64,000 nucleotides of DNA from positions 172,546 through 236,545 of the forward strand of contig CACPBQ010000001.1 of NCBI GenBank assembly GCA_902632125.1. Reading direction: 5' to 3'. This document shows, piece after piece, positions 18,695 to 26,421 of this stretch (position 1 is its first letter; each line of letters starts with the position of its first letter). Both the position numbers and the translations under genes were made by a program. The stretch comes from Paracoccaceae bacterium (lineage in GTDB: Bacteria; Pseudomonadota; Alphaproteobacteria; Rhodobacterales; Rhodobacteraceae). The notes under the pieces are model-generated. The model worked only from the letters and a program-made list of their open reading frames with translations, had not been told where the DNA came from and ran no database searches.

Positions 18695-19722
18695 GTAGAT
18701 TTCTCCATAAAATCTCGCCATGTTCTTCTCAAGACCGGTAGAAGCAAAATAGTAACACCAATTATCGTCAGCACTGACGTTGCCGATGCCGAGGAAAATT
18801 GACGAGTTTCCCCACCCAGATCATTAAAAATAAACCAACTTAGACTTTGTGCATGTGCATCCGCATTAAACCCCACTATTGGCTCAAAAACACGGAAATT
18901 GTCCATTAATTGAATAAGTGCAACAAAAGAAACAAGGGGCATCAGGTGAGGAAGAACGACATACCGCACTTGCTGAGTGCGTGTTGCCCCATCGATCTGA
19001 GCAGCCTCTAGCTGATCAGTAGGTAAAGTTTGCAAACCAGCATAAAAAATTACAAAAGCAAACGGTGCTGCATGCCACACACCATAAACTATGAGAGAAA
19101 TCCACATCAAACCTGTAGAGGCTTTCAAAGACAAGTTTGGATCTGAAAAAATCCACTGTATCGCAGAGCCCAAAACTCCGCGGCTATCTATCATCCAAAA
19201 TAATACAAGAGCGCCAATTAAGGGAGTTATTACAAAAGGCAAAAGTGAAAAGAAAACAACTATACCTTTAATTTTTTCATGCAGTGCGTTCACGTTAAGC
19301 GCCACCAGGAAACCAACGATTACAACAAGCGGTGTAACTATAAAGGTAAATGTCAAGGTAAAAGCCATTGCTCTGTAAAAAGGTAAATTGCCAATTTTCT
19401 TAAAAAATTCCTTAAAATTTTTAGAGCCCGACCAGATCTCTTTAACTTCCGATATTGCTAAGTGGCCTCGATCACTAAAAATCTCCAAACCAATAAACCG
19501 ACCTAGGGGTTTTTGTTCCCGTAATTCTCTCGTGGCCTCTTGATCGATCGAAGTTTCTTTTGTGCACCCAACCAAAGGAGTACATGTTTCCACTTCAACC
19601 AACACAGCTTTATGAGGGGCGTGAACAGATTGAACCAGCACAGATACAATTGGAAAAGCAATAAACAAAACCATCGCAAGCGCAGTCGGTGTGAAGAATA
19701 ATATAAAAGTAGAATGCTTCAT
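18691..19722 (-). CDS. Carbohydrate ABC transporter permease (MalF/UgpA type)
   Basis: A 343-residue permease. After the first membrane segment there is an unusually long loop of about 70 residues holding two cysteines (CTPLVGCTKETSIDQE), probably periplasmic. Five more membrane segments follow, with the EAA loop (LPTDQLEAAQIDGATRTQQV). It partners with the MalG-type permease by an ATGA overlap. No substrate can be named. Confidence 0.9.
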   Translation of the reverse strand: MKHSTFILFFTPTALAMVLFIAFPIVSVLVQSVHAPHKAVLVEVETCTPLVGCTKETSIDQEATRELREQKPLGRFIGLEIFSDRGHLAISEVKEIWSGSKNFKEFFKKIGNLPFYRAMAFTLTFTFIVTPLVVIVGFLVALNVNALHEKIKGIVVFFSLLPFVITPLIGALVLFWMIDSRGVLGSAIQWIFSDPNLSLKASTGLMWISLIVYGVWHAAPFAFVIFYAGLQTLPTDQLEAAQIDGATRTQQVRYVVLPHLMPLVSFVALIQLMDNFRVFEPIVGFNADAHAQSLSWFIFNDLGGETRQFSSASATSVLTIIGVTILLLPVLRRTWRDFMEKST

Positions 19723-19745
19723 TAAAAGAGGCTCAAGTTTAAAAA

Positions 19746-19763
19746 GGGGCGCTTGCGCGCCCC
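19746..19763 (-). terminator. GC-rich hairpin after the binding-protein gene
   Basis: On the minus strand GGGGCGC-GCAA-GCGCCCC is followed by TTTTT, a compact intrinsic-terminator shape, 14 bases after the binding-protein stop and before the permease genes. Such hairpins commonly make the binding protein more abundant than the permeases through partial termination or mRNA protection. Confidence 0.8.
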
Positions 19764-19776
19764 ATATTAATTTCAG

Positions 19777-21006
19777 TTAATTCAAGTAGCCTTTTTCCTT
19801 AGCTGCTGCTATGTAAGCTGCCTCTACATCAGCCAAAGCCTGCTCAGCGCTTTCCTTACCTTGCATAAAGTCAGGTAATTCGGCTCCCAGTGCTGTATGC
19901 ATTAGTCCCATGTAAGGTAGCATTGGATAAGGTGTAGTCCCCATTTTAGCAGCTTCGAAAACTCCAATAGCTGCGTCAGTTGGAGTATAACCATCAATCA
20001 ACCAAACAGCTTGTGTTCGAATGTTTTCATCACTCATCATAGACGGGCTTATGCCATTCATCATTGCTATAAATGTTGCCTCTGCTTCTGCATCTGAAAT
20101 ATTTTTGGCAACAGTCCAACCGTCCCACCAAAGAGTAGAAGCTGCAGTTGATCCACCTCCAACTGTCATCGGCCCAGCAATTGCGTGACCGTTCTTCACC
20201 GCATCTGTTACACCCTCAGCTGTTGTTTGCGAAGAAGCTCTTGAACCCCACATATTTAATAATGCAATATTTCCAGCTCTGTATTCTGCATTAGTTACGT
20301 TAGAGTCGTGTGTTAAAAAGTCAGGGTTCATATACTCAGAAAGAGCTTTCATCATGTTAAGCGCATTCACCCCAGCTTCTGAATTTATTGAAGGATTTGC
20401 TGAACCTGATTCAAAATGTGAACCTCCATAACCTAGAAACATGTTATTAAATTCCTGGGCTAAATTCCAACCAGCTTTATAAGCTCCACCAACTGGATTT
20501 TGCATTTTACCCGATGCACGAATTTTTTCAGCAGCAGCTAACATTTCTTCGTAAGTTTTTGGAACGCTAATACCCAAATCAGCCAGTACGTCTTTGCGAT
20601 ACATTAAGTGTTGAGCGTTAGCCATAAAAGCAACGGCCATTATTTTTCCATTAACTTTTATCAACTGACTAGACTGGAGATCGCCACCGTATTTCGCAAC
20701 TAAATCGTCCAAAGGACGAATTACGTCTTCATTCATCAAAGCAACAATTGATGAATTTGCAACAATCGCAGATGTATACTCTGCTGGATTGCCTTGCATC
20801 CCAGGAACATTAATTTTTTGATGATCGGCCGTAAGGTTAGTTGAAACTTCAGCGCCTGTACAAGCTGCTGCGCCCGCTCCTACTGTTTGAATAGCTGGAA
20901 ATTCATTACCAACCACGCTCACACGAGCTCCAATTTCACATGCCTGCGCAGCACTAAAAGCAGTAAGTGAAAGTGCACCTACTATCGAAAATATTTTTGA
21001 GTTCAT
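19777..21006 (-). CDS. Extracellular solute-binding protein, family 1 (sugar ABC importer)
   Basis: A periplasmic receptor of 409 residues. A signal peptide (MNSKIFSIVGALSLTAFSAAQA) is followed by a family-1 binding-protein fold: DVLADLGISVPKTYEEMLAAAEKI and IALLNMWGSRAS are typical of maltose/glycerol-phosphate-type receptors. GGGAGA precedes the ATG. It is the second gene after the LacI-type promoter, between the ATPase and the permeases. The ligand is unknown; the surrounding enzymes suggest a sugar, polyol or related alcohol. Confidence 0.92.
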   Translation of the reverse strand: MNSKIFSIVGALSLTAFSAAQACEIGARVSVVGNEFPAIQTVGAGAAACTGAEVSTNLTADHQKINVPGMQGNPAEYTSAIVANSSIVALMNEDVIRPLDDLVAKYGGDLQSSQLIKVNGKIMAVAFMANAQHLMYRKDVLADLGISVPKTYEEMLAAAEKIRASGKMQNPVGGAYKAGWNLAQEFNNMFLGYGGSHFESGSANPSINSEAGVNALNMMKALSEYMNPDFLTHDSNVTNAEYRAGNIALLNMWGSRASSQTTAEGVTDAVKNGHAIAGPMTVGGGSTAASTLWWDGWTVAKNISDAEAEATFIAMMNGISPSMMSDENIRTQAVWLIDGYTPTDAAIGVFEAAKMGTTPYPMLPYMGLMHTALGAELPDFMQGKESAEQALADVEAAYIAAAKEKGYLN

Positions 21007-21079
21007 ATTAAAGGTCTCCCTAGTTTGAGTGATGTCTTAAAATTACACCAAGTGATCCACACGAGTGGTTTTGTCCGGG

Positions 21080-22129
21080 TCATCCCGAAAGTCGTGCCCC
21101 TGTTTTTGCATCAAACAGATGGCAAATTTGCGCAGGAACTGAAAAGTTAATCTCATCTCCAATTTCTGCACGAAAATTTTTGTCAGCCTTCACGCTAATA
21201 AGTTTATCATTTATTCTAATAGTTATCATTGTAGCGTCACCAAGTAATTCCATTGCATATACACTCGAACCAATTTCTGATTTGCGTTTCGAAATTTCCG
21301 CATCTTCCGCTCTGAAACCCAACGTTACCGGACCATCTCCGGCTTTCAGCCCACTAATCTTTGTATTTTTAGCCTCAAAGCATCCATTGGATATTGTGCC
21401 TTCGAGTAGGTTCATAGCTGGACTACCAATGAAACCTGCAACAAATGTATTTAATGGTAAATTATATATCTCTGTTGGTGTTCCAACTTGCTGAACTACA
21501 CCATGATTCATTACGACAACTCTGTCAGCCAGTGTCATCGCTTCAACTTGATCATGAGTAACGTAAATAGTGGTTATAGCTAATTCATGCGAAAGGTTCT
21601 TAATTTGTGCTCGGGTTGATATTCTTAGTTTAGCGTCCAAATTCGATAAAGGTTCATCCATTAGAAAAACGTTGGGCTCACGTACTATCGCCCTGGCAAG
21701 TGCAACTCTCTGTCGTTGGCCACCTGAGAGCTCGGCAGGTTTTCGATGCAAAAAATCATCGAGCTCAACCATAGAGGATGCCCGCTTTACTTTAGCATCG
21801 TGAGTTTCACTAGGCGTTCCTCTGACTTTCAAAGGAAAACGAATATTTTCATAAACATTCATATTGGGATAAAGCGCATAACTCTGAAAAACCATCGCAA
21901 CATCGCGATCTTTAGGCTCGACGTTATTTACTACGTTACCATCGATGACCACATTGCCTTCGGTAGGATCTTCGAGACCAGCAATCATCCTCATCGTGGT
22001 GGTTTTCCCACACCCTGAAGGGCCTAAAAGTACAAGGAACTCTTTATCAGGAATTGTAAGGTTAAATTTATCAACGCCAACAAAACTACCCCAACGCTTA
22101 GATACGTTGTTAAGCTCTACTTCCGCCAT
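21080..22129 (-). CDS. Carbohydrate ABC transporter ATP-binding protein (MalK/UgpC type)
   Basis: The cytoplasmic ATPase of the CUT1 importer. It shows Walker A GPSGCGKTT, signature LSGGQRQRVALARAI, Walker B VFLMDEPLSNLDAK, and a C-terminal OB-like domain from about residue 240 (TLGFRAEDAEIS). ATG 22129 (MAEVELNNVSKRWG) is the family-like start; the track adds a TTG-coded methionine. It is the first gene of the roughly 11.5 kb minus-strand operon, directly downstream of the candidate LacI operator. Confidence 0.93.
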   Translation of the reverse strand: MAEVELNNVSKRWGSFVGVDKFNLTIPDKEFLVLLGPSGCGKTTTMRMIAGLEDPTEGNVVIDGNVVNNVEPKDRDVAMVFQSYALYPNMNVYENIRFPLKVRGTPSETHDAKVKRASSMVELDDFLHRKPAELSGGQRQRVALARAIVREPNVFLMDEPLSNLDAKLRISTRAQIKNLSHELAITTIYVTHDQVEAMTLADRVVVMNHGVVQQVGTPTEIYNLPLNTFVAGFIGSPAMNLLEGTISNGCFEAKNTKISGLKAGDGPVTLGFRAEDAEISKRKSEIGSSVYAMELLGDATMITIRINDKLISVKADKNFRAEIGDEINFSVPAQICHLFDAKTGARLSG

Positions 22130-22149
22130 CAAACCCCCCGCGGCTTCGC

Positions 22150-22169
22150 TTTTGCATACGCATGCAAAA
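22150..22169. promoter_or_regulatory. LacI-type operator, near-perfect palindrome
   Basis: TTTTGCATACGCATGCAAAA has two 8-base perfect arms around ACGC, keeping the central CG typical of LacI-family operators. It lies in the 104-base divergent gap between the ATPase gene and the plus-strand SnoaL gene, immediately downstream of a -10-like hexamer for the minus-strand operon. The LacI gene is in that operon, so this is its most likely site. The cognate pairing is inferred. Confidence 0.8.
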
Positions 22170-22170
22170 A

Positions 22171-22200
22171 ATAGTAGACTCGGTTTAAGCTATTTGGCAA
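22171..22200 (-). promoter_or_regulatory. Candidate promoter of the LacI-controlled operon
   Basis: On the minus strand TTGCCA (-35 like, 22195-22200) and TACTAT (-10 like, 22171-22176) are 18 bases apart. The operator starts right after the -10, so a bound repressor would cover the transcription start. The plus-strand promoter toward 22234 was not recognised. Confidence 0.5.
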
Positions 22201-22233
22201 GTATTTTTTGAGGATTACGGAAAGAAATTTTTA

Positions 22234-23241
22234 ATGGATCATCATGACCTCCGAAAAGCGAAAAAGCTTATCTGGGATTTTTACCAAAAGCTTGACAATG
22301 CCCAGATTTCTGAAATCGAAGGAATAATTGAAGCTCATACATCTGAACAACATGTTTGGTATGGCTATCACCCATTCGCGGAAATCAAAGGTAGCAAAGA
22401 AATCGCAAATCTATTTTGGGCTCCGTTTCGTAGTTCAGTAAATAATTTACAAAGACGCGTTGACATTTTTATAGCCGGCAAAAATGAAATAGATAATTTC
22501 AAATCTACTTGGGTCGTCTCCATGGGTCATCTTATGGGGCTCTTTGATTTCCCGTGGCTTGAAATAAAGCCAACTAAGAAAATCATTTTTTTGCGATATT
22601 GCGAATTCAACAAAATAGAAAATGGAAAGATTGCTGAAACGGCAATGTACTTTGATATCCCTAGTTTCATGATACAGGCAGGTTATAATCCTTTCTCAAT
22701 TGCTACCGCTGCCCATCTCATTCAACCCGGGCCTATTACTCATGATGGTTTACTTTTTGATCAACAAGATCCAAAAGAAGGAAAAAAAACTCTCAGTTTA
22801 ATAAATTCGATGATCAATTATCTTGGCCAATGGAAAAGTGGTTTACCGTTGGAGGATGAGTTAAGAAAGACATGGTGTGAAGATATGGTCTGGTGGGGGC
22901 CTTCCGGAATAGGAGCAACCTTCACAATTGAACGATACGCTAAACAACATGCTGGACCGTTTCGCAAAGCCTTTTCGGAAAGAAGTGAGACTAACCACAT
23001 CTGTCGCCTAGCTGAAGGACAGTTTGGAGGGTTCTTTGGTTGGCCAAACTTTACTGCAAAGCTCACGAATGACTTTATGGGATTACCAGCAACGGGAAAA
23101 GTTGGCGAATTCCGCGTAATTGATATTTATCGACGGTCAGAAAATAAATTGGCAGAAAACTGGATCTTTATTGATCTTTTGCATTTTTGGAAACAACAAG
23201 ACTTAGATATTTTAGCTCAAATATCGAGCAGAAAGAGTTAA
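22234..23241 (+). CDS. SnoaL/NTF2-fold protein, double domain
   Basis: A 335-residue paralogue of the 14836 protein, read divergently. It contains two SnoaL-like halves (MGHLMGLFDFPWLEIKPT in the first; MVWWGPSGIGATFTIERY and GLPATGKVGEFRVIDIYRR in the second). The second halves of the paralogues also share the ending NWxxIDLL. The stop is one base before the amidohydrolase ATG, so the two are co-translated. It is likely in the same LacI regulon through the shared intergenic operator. Function unknown beyond the fold. Confidence 0.82.
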   Translation: MDHHDLRKAKKLIWDFYQKLDNAQISEIEGIIEAHTSEQHVWYGYHPFAEIKGSKEIANLFWAPFRSSVNNLQRRVDIFIAGKNEIDNFKSTWVVSMGHLMGLFDFPWLEIKPTKKIIFLRYCEFNKIENGKIAETAMYFDIPSFMIQAGYNPFSIATAAHLIQPGPITHDGLLFDQQDPKEGKKTLSLINSMINYLGQWKSGLPLEDELRKTWCEDMVWWGPSGIGATFTIERYAKQHAGPFRKAFSERSETNHICRLAEGQFGGFFGWPNFTAKLTNDFMGLPATGKVGEFRVIDIYRRSENKLAENWIFIDLLHFWKQQDLDILAQISSRKS

Positions 23242-23242
23242 A

Positions 23243-24124
23243 ATGATTGATGCTCATCATCACTTGTGGGATTTGAATGCAGTTAACTATCCCTGGTTAA
23301 TGGAAAAAGGAAAAAGACGCTTTTTTGGCGACCCAACTTCAATACAACGCAACTACCTGATTGATGAACATATTAAATTGGCTAACGAACTAGGCTTTAA
23401 AGGTTCAGTCCATATTCAGGTTGGCGCTGCAGATGGTTTAGAAGAAGCACAATGGATAAATAGAGTAGTAAATGAAAATCAATCATGGCCAATGGTGCAG
23501 GTCGCTTTTTGTGATTTATCATCAGATCAACGAGAAGTACATTTAGACAAACTTCAAAAACTCTCCTCCGTTGTCGGAGTAAGACAAATAATTGGAAGAT
23601 CGCCAGCAGAGGACGCGAATAGCAAAACAAATGATCTTTTAACTTCCGATAACTTTATGCAAGGACTTCAATCTATTTCTGACAGAGGCCTTACATTCGA
23701 TTTACAGATTATTCCGGAATTATTGAAGACATGCGCTTCGGTGTTCTCGCAATTTCCAAACCTACAGGTGATTTTGTGCCATGCTGGTTCTCCTTATAAT
23801 AGGACTTTAGAGGGAATTAAATCTTGGGCTAACGACTTGACCCATTTATCGAACCTGTCAAATGTCAGTTGTAAATTATCGGGCCTTGGAATGTTTGACC
23901 ACAACTGGACAGGATCGACTGTGGCTCCAATTGTAACAACCGTAATAGATCAATTTGGTTCAAAGCGAGTAATGTTTGGATCCAATTTTCCTGTAGATAG
24001 CTTATCAAGTTCCTTTGAACAGCTTTTCACCAGACTAAGCAGTAATGTTGATGACAAAGATTTTGAAGATGTATTTTCTAAAACAGCTCAGCGGATTTAT
24101 TTTTCGAATTTTTCAGCTTTTTGA
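23243..24124 (+). CDS. Amidohydrolase family 2 (lactonase-like metal hydrolase)
   Basis: A TIM-barrel metal-dependent hydrolase of 293 residues. The N-terminal DAHHHLWD gives the HxH metal motif, VILCHAGSP a third histidine and VMFGSNFPVD the catalytic aspartate. The closest recognised subgroup includes L-fuconolactonase and 2-pyrone-4,6-dicarboxylate lactonase-like enzymes, suggesting opening of a sugar lactone or related ring. Its position between a SnoaL protein and an inositol-dehydrogenase-like enzyme fits a sugar or polyol oxidation route: dehydrogenase makes a lactone, lactonase opens it. Confidence 0.85.
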   Translation: MIDAHHHLWDLNAVNYPWLMEKGKRRFFGDPTSIQRNYLIDEHIKLANELGFKGSVHIQVGAADGLEEAQWINRVVNENQSWPMVQVAFCDLSSDQREVHLDKLQKLSSVVGVRQIIGRSPAEDANSKTNDLLTSDNFMQGLQSISDRGLTFDLQIIPELLKTCASVFSQFPNLQVILCHAGSPYNRTLEGIKSWANDLTHLSNLSNVSCKLSGLGMFDHNWTGSTVAPIVTTVIDQFGSKRVMFGSNFPVDSLSSSFEQLFTRLSSNVDDKDFEDVFSKTAQRIYFSNFSAF

Positions 24125-24137
24125 AATGACAATAAAT

Positions 24138-24160
24138 CTTGTTTCAAAACAAGTTATTTT
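24138..24160 (+). terminator. Weak intrinsic terminator after the amidohydrolase gene
   Basis: CTTGTT-TCAA-AACAAG is followed by TTATTTTT, 13 bases past the stop. The stem is short and AT-rich, so readthrough to iolG is possible. Confidence 0.45.
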
Positions 24161-24220
24161 TAACTTGATACTAATTCAAGAGCCATTAGATTTGCGATAA
24201 AATTTTGGGAATCAATCGTT

Positions 24221-25219
24221 ATGATGAGAGTTGGTCTACTTGGGACCGGTAGAATAGGAAGTCTACACGCTGAAACTATTGCCGCTCATCCTGCAAGTGT
24301 TCTGCATTCTGTTTCAGATATTGATAGTGAATCGGCCAATATCCTTGCCGCCAAACATAATGTTGATGCAAAACCAGCAGACGAAGTTATTTCAGATCCA
24401 AACATTGATGCAATTTTGATCGCAACTTCTACCGATACTCATTCAGATTTCATTGAAAAGGCGACATCTGAGGGTAAAGCTATTCTCTGCGAAAAACCAG
24501 TCGACCTAAGCCTTAACAGGGCTAAAGAATGCCTTTTTAACGTACGAGCATCAAAAGATCGAATAATGATTGGGTTTAATAGGCGTTTCGATCCAAACTT
24601 TGCCCAGTTAAAAAAATCATTAGACAGTGATGATATTGGAAAGCGTGAATTACTAACCATAACATCATTCGATCCTACTCCCCCTCCAATTTCATATGTG
24701 AAGAAATCTGGTGGGTTGTATCGAGATATGATGATACATGATTTCGACCTATCAAATTTTATTATGGATGAGTTGCCAGAAACGATTTCAGCTGTAGGCC
24801 ACTCTTTAATTAATCCAGAAATTGGCTTAGAAGGAGATGTTGATACTGCAGTCGTTACAATGGTTTATGCCGATGGAAAAATTGCTGTCATTAAAAATTC
24901 GCGAAGAGCCGTATACGGTTACGATCAAAGAATTGAAATTTTAGGCTCTGAAGGTTTGCTTCAAGCCGAAAATATTACAGAAAATAGTGTGGTTAAATCA
25001 ACTAAGGCTGGTGTTTTAAGTGCCAAACCTAAGTACTTTTTCCTTGAACGGTATATTGATGCATTTAAAGCCGAGTGGGATGCGTTCGTAAGATCTATTC
25101 ATTATGATAAACCAGTACCTGTGACTTTAGAGGATGGAGTTGCGGCTCTCGCCTTAGCCGAAGCAGCAACCCAATCTCAAAAAACAGGCAAATCAGTTCA
25201 ACTAAAGGAGATATTTTAA
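24221..25219 (+). CDS. iolG: Gfo/Idh/MocA oxidoreductase, inositol 2-dehydrogenase-like
   Basis: An NAD-dependent dehydrogenase of 332 residues. The Rossmann motif GLLGTGRIGSLHAE, the nicotinamide-site CEKPVDLS and the catalytic Asp-His region DMMIHDFDLSNF are present, along with NSRRAVYGYDQRIEILGSEG and FFLERYIDAF, characteristic of inositol 2-dehydrogenases. The expected reaction is myo-inositol to scyllo-inosose. Other iol genes are absent from the window, so a related polyol or sugar is possible. It stands between the LacI-locus plus-strand genes and the ribose/inositol-type ABC importer. The first two codons are both ATG; the second may be the true start. Confidence 0.82.
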   Translation: MMRVGLLGTGRIGSLHAETIAAHPASVLHSVSDIDSESANILAAKHNVDAKPADEVISDPNIDAILIATSTDTHSDFIEKATSEGKAILCEKPVDLSLNRAKECLFNVRASKDRIMIGFNRRFDPNFAQLKKSLDSDDIGKRELLTITSFDPTPPPISYVKKSGGLYRDMMIHDFDLSNFIMDELPETISAVGHSLINPEIGLEGDVDTAVVTMVYADGKIAVIKNSRRAVYGYDQRIEILGSEGLLQAENITENSVVKSTKAGVLSAKPKYFFLERYIDAFKAEWDAFVRSIHYDKPVPVTLEDGVAALALAEAATQSQKTGKSVQLKEIF

Positions 25220-25299
25220 ATTAAAAAAGTTTTAAAATTTAAGGCTTTTATATTTATGCTTGCCCTGCTAGAAAAATGGAAAGTTAATGTCCGAGATAG

Positions 25300-25402
25300 C
25301 TGTGGGGGTGAACACTGCTTTACTGGGTAAAACCAGTATGTCCAAAGCTCACCACCATAGTCTTAATTGCGGAGGAATCCGCGCAAACCCGGCCTCTTCG
25401 GC
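25300..25402 (+). ncRNA. Structured 5' leader of the sugar-binding-protein mRNA (candidate cis-RNA)
   Basis: Between iolG and the binding-protein gene lies a comparatively GC-rich leader with nested pairings: CTGTGGGGGTGA (25300-25311) with TCACCACCATAG (25349-25360), then GCTTT (25317) with AAAGC (25344), then ACTGG/CCAGT (25322-25337). Separate hairpins GCGGA-GGAA-TCCGC (25369-25382) and GCC-TCTTC-GGC (25392-25402) precede the ribosome site. I do not recognise a named riboswitch. It could be a metabolite-sensing leader or an mRNA-stability structure. The track's ORF start at 25287 reads through it, which is unlikely to be coding. Confidence 0.5.
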
Positions 25403-25424
25403 TAAAACTCTTTGGGAGGAAAAT

Positions 25425-26336
25425 ATGAAGAAACTATTGGCTACAGTTGCAGCACTCGCAACAATGTCAACTATGGCAATGGCAGAACGCTATGTCATGA
25501 TCACACACACACAGGGTACAGATCCGTTCTGGCCTGTTGTTGAAAAAGGCGGCCGCGATGCAGCAGCTGCTATTGGAGCTGACTTTGAGTATAACTTTGA
25601 CCCATCAGGTGATATGTCTGGCATGGCAAAGCTAATTGAAGCAGCAGCAGCTTCAAACCCAGATGGTATCATTGTTTCACTACCAGACGCTGATGCATTG
25701 GGTGGAGCAATTAAAGCAGCAGCAGACGCAGGCATTCCTGTTATTACTATGAACTCTGGCCTTGAATCATCTGCAGCTGTTGGAGCACTGATGCACGTTG
25801 GTCAGCCTGAGCGTCTTGCCGGTGAAAAAGCTGGGGCTCGCGCTAAAGCTGAAGGTGTTACAAACGGACTTTGTTTGAACCAAGAAGCCTTCAACACAGC
25901 TCTTGTTGACCGTTGCGAAGGATATTTCGCTGGTTTAGGCGGAGACCTTAACATGATTGACGTATCGAACGACGTTACTCAGATCGAAACTCGTACTGCG
26001 GCCGCTCTTTCAGCCGATCCATCAATCGACGGTGTATTAGCAGTGGGACCACACGTTTGTGCGGCAGCTAACAAAGCAATTAAAGACGTGGGTGCAGACG
26101 TACATCTAGGGTGCTTTGACCTTTCACCAGAAGTTATGGACATGATTAAAGCAGGTGATGCATCATTCACAATCGATCAGCAGCAGCGTCTGCAAGGGTA
26201 TATGCCAGTAATTGTGCTTCACCTTTACAACACTAATGCCGGAATGTTGCCTGGCGCAAATATCCCGTCAGGACCAGGATTTGTTGACAAGTCAAACGCT
26301 GACTCAGTTGCTAGCCAAGCGGGTGTAAACCGATAA
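25425..26336 (+). CDS. Periplasmic sugar-binding protein, ribose/inositol (CUT2) type
   Basis: A receptor of 303 residues. The signal peptide MKKLLATVAALATMSTMAMA is followed by a periplasmic-binding-protein type 1 fold (MITHTQGTDPFWPVVEKG, NPDGIIVSLPDADALGGAI, GVLAVGPHVCAAANKAI). GGGAGG precedes ATG 25425; the track start 138 bases upstream reads through the structured leader. Codon choice is visibly more GC-rich and regular than in its neighbours, suggesting high expression. It is followed by a permease and a single-domain ATPase, the layout of fructose (Frc) and inositol (Iat) importers. The neighbouring iolG makes inositol a candidate ligand; not proven. Confidence 0.92.
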   Translation: MKKLLATVAALATMSTMAMAERYVMITHTQGTDPFWPVVEKGGRDAAAAIGADFEYNFDPSGDMSGMAKLIEAAAASNPDGIIVSLPDADALGGAIKAAADAGIPVITMNSGLESSAAVGALMHVGQPERLAGEKAGARAKAEGVTNGLCLNQEAFNTALVDRCEGYFAGLGGDLNMIDVSNDVTQIETRTAAALSADPSIDGVLAVGPHVCAAANKAIKDVGADVHLGCFDLSPEVMDMIKAGDASFTIDQQQRLQGYMPVIVLHLYNTNAGMLPGANIPSGPGFVDKSNADSVASQAGVNR

Positions 26337-26361
26337 GCTTTGTTATAATAAGATAAGTACT

Positions 26362-26384
26362 ACAGGCGGGGTTTCCCCGCCTGT
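26362..26384 (+). terminator. GC-rich hairpin after the CUT2 binding-protein gene
   Basis: ACAGGCGGGG-TTT-CCCCGCCTGT is a 10-pair perfect stem followed by only TTTC, 26 bases after the stop. The short T-run suggests partial termination or 3'-end protection that favours the binding protein over the permease and ATPase. Confidence 0.75.
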
Positions 26385-26421
26385 TTCACTAGAAACATCA
26401 TAATCGTACAGCGAGATAGAT

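Noticed and set aside
25287-25424. N-terminal extension of the CUT2 binding protein
   Set aside because: It would precede a clean signal peptide with a strong ribosome site and reads through a structured leader.
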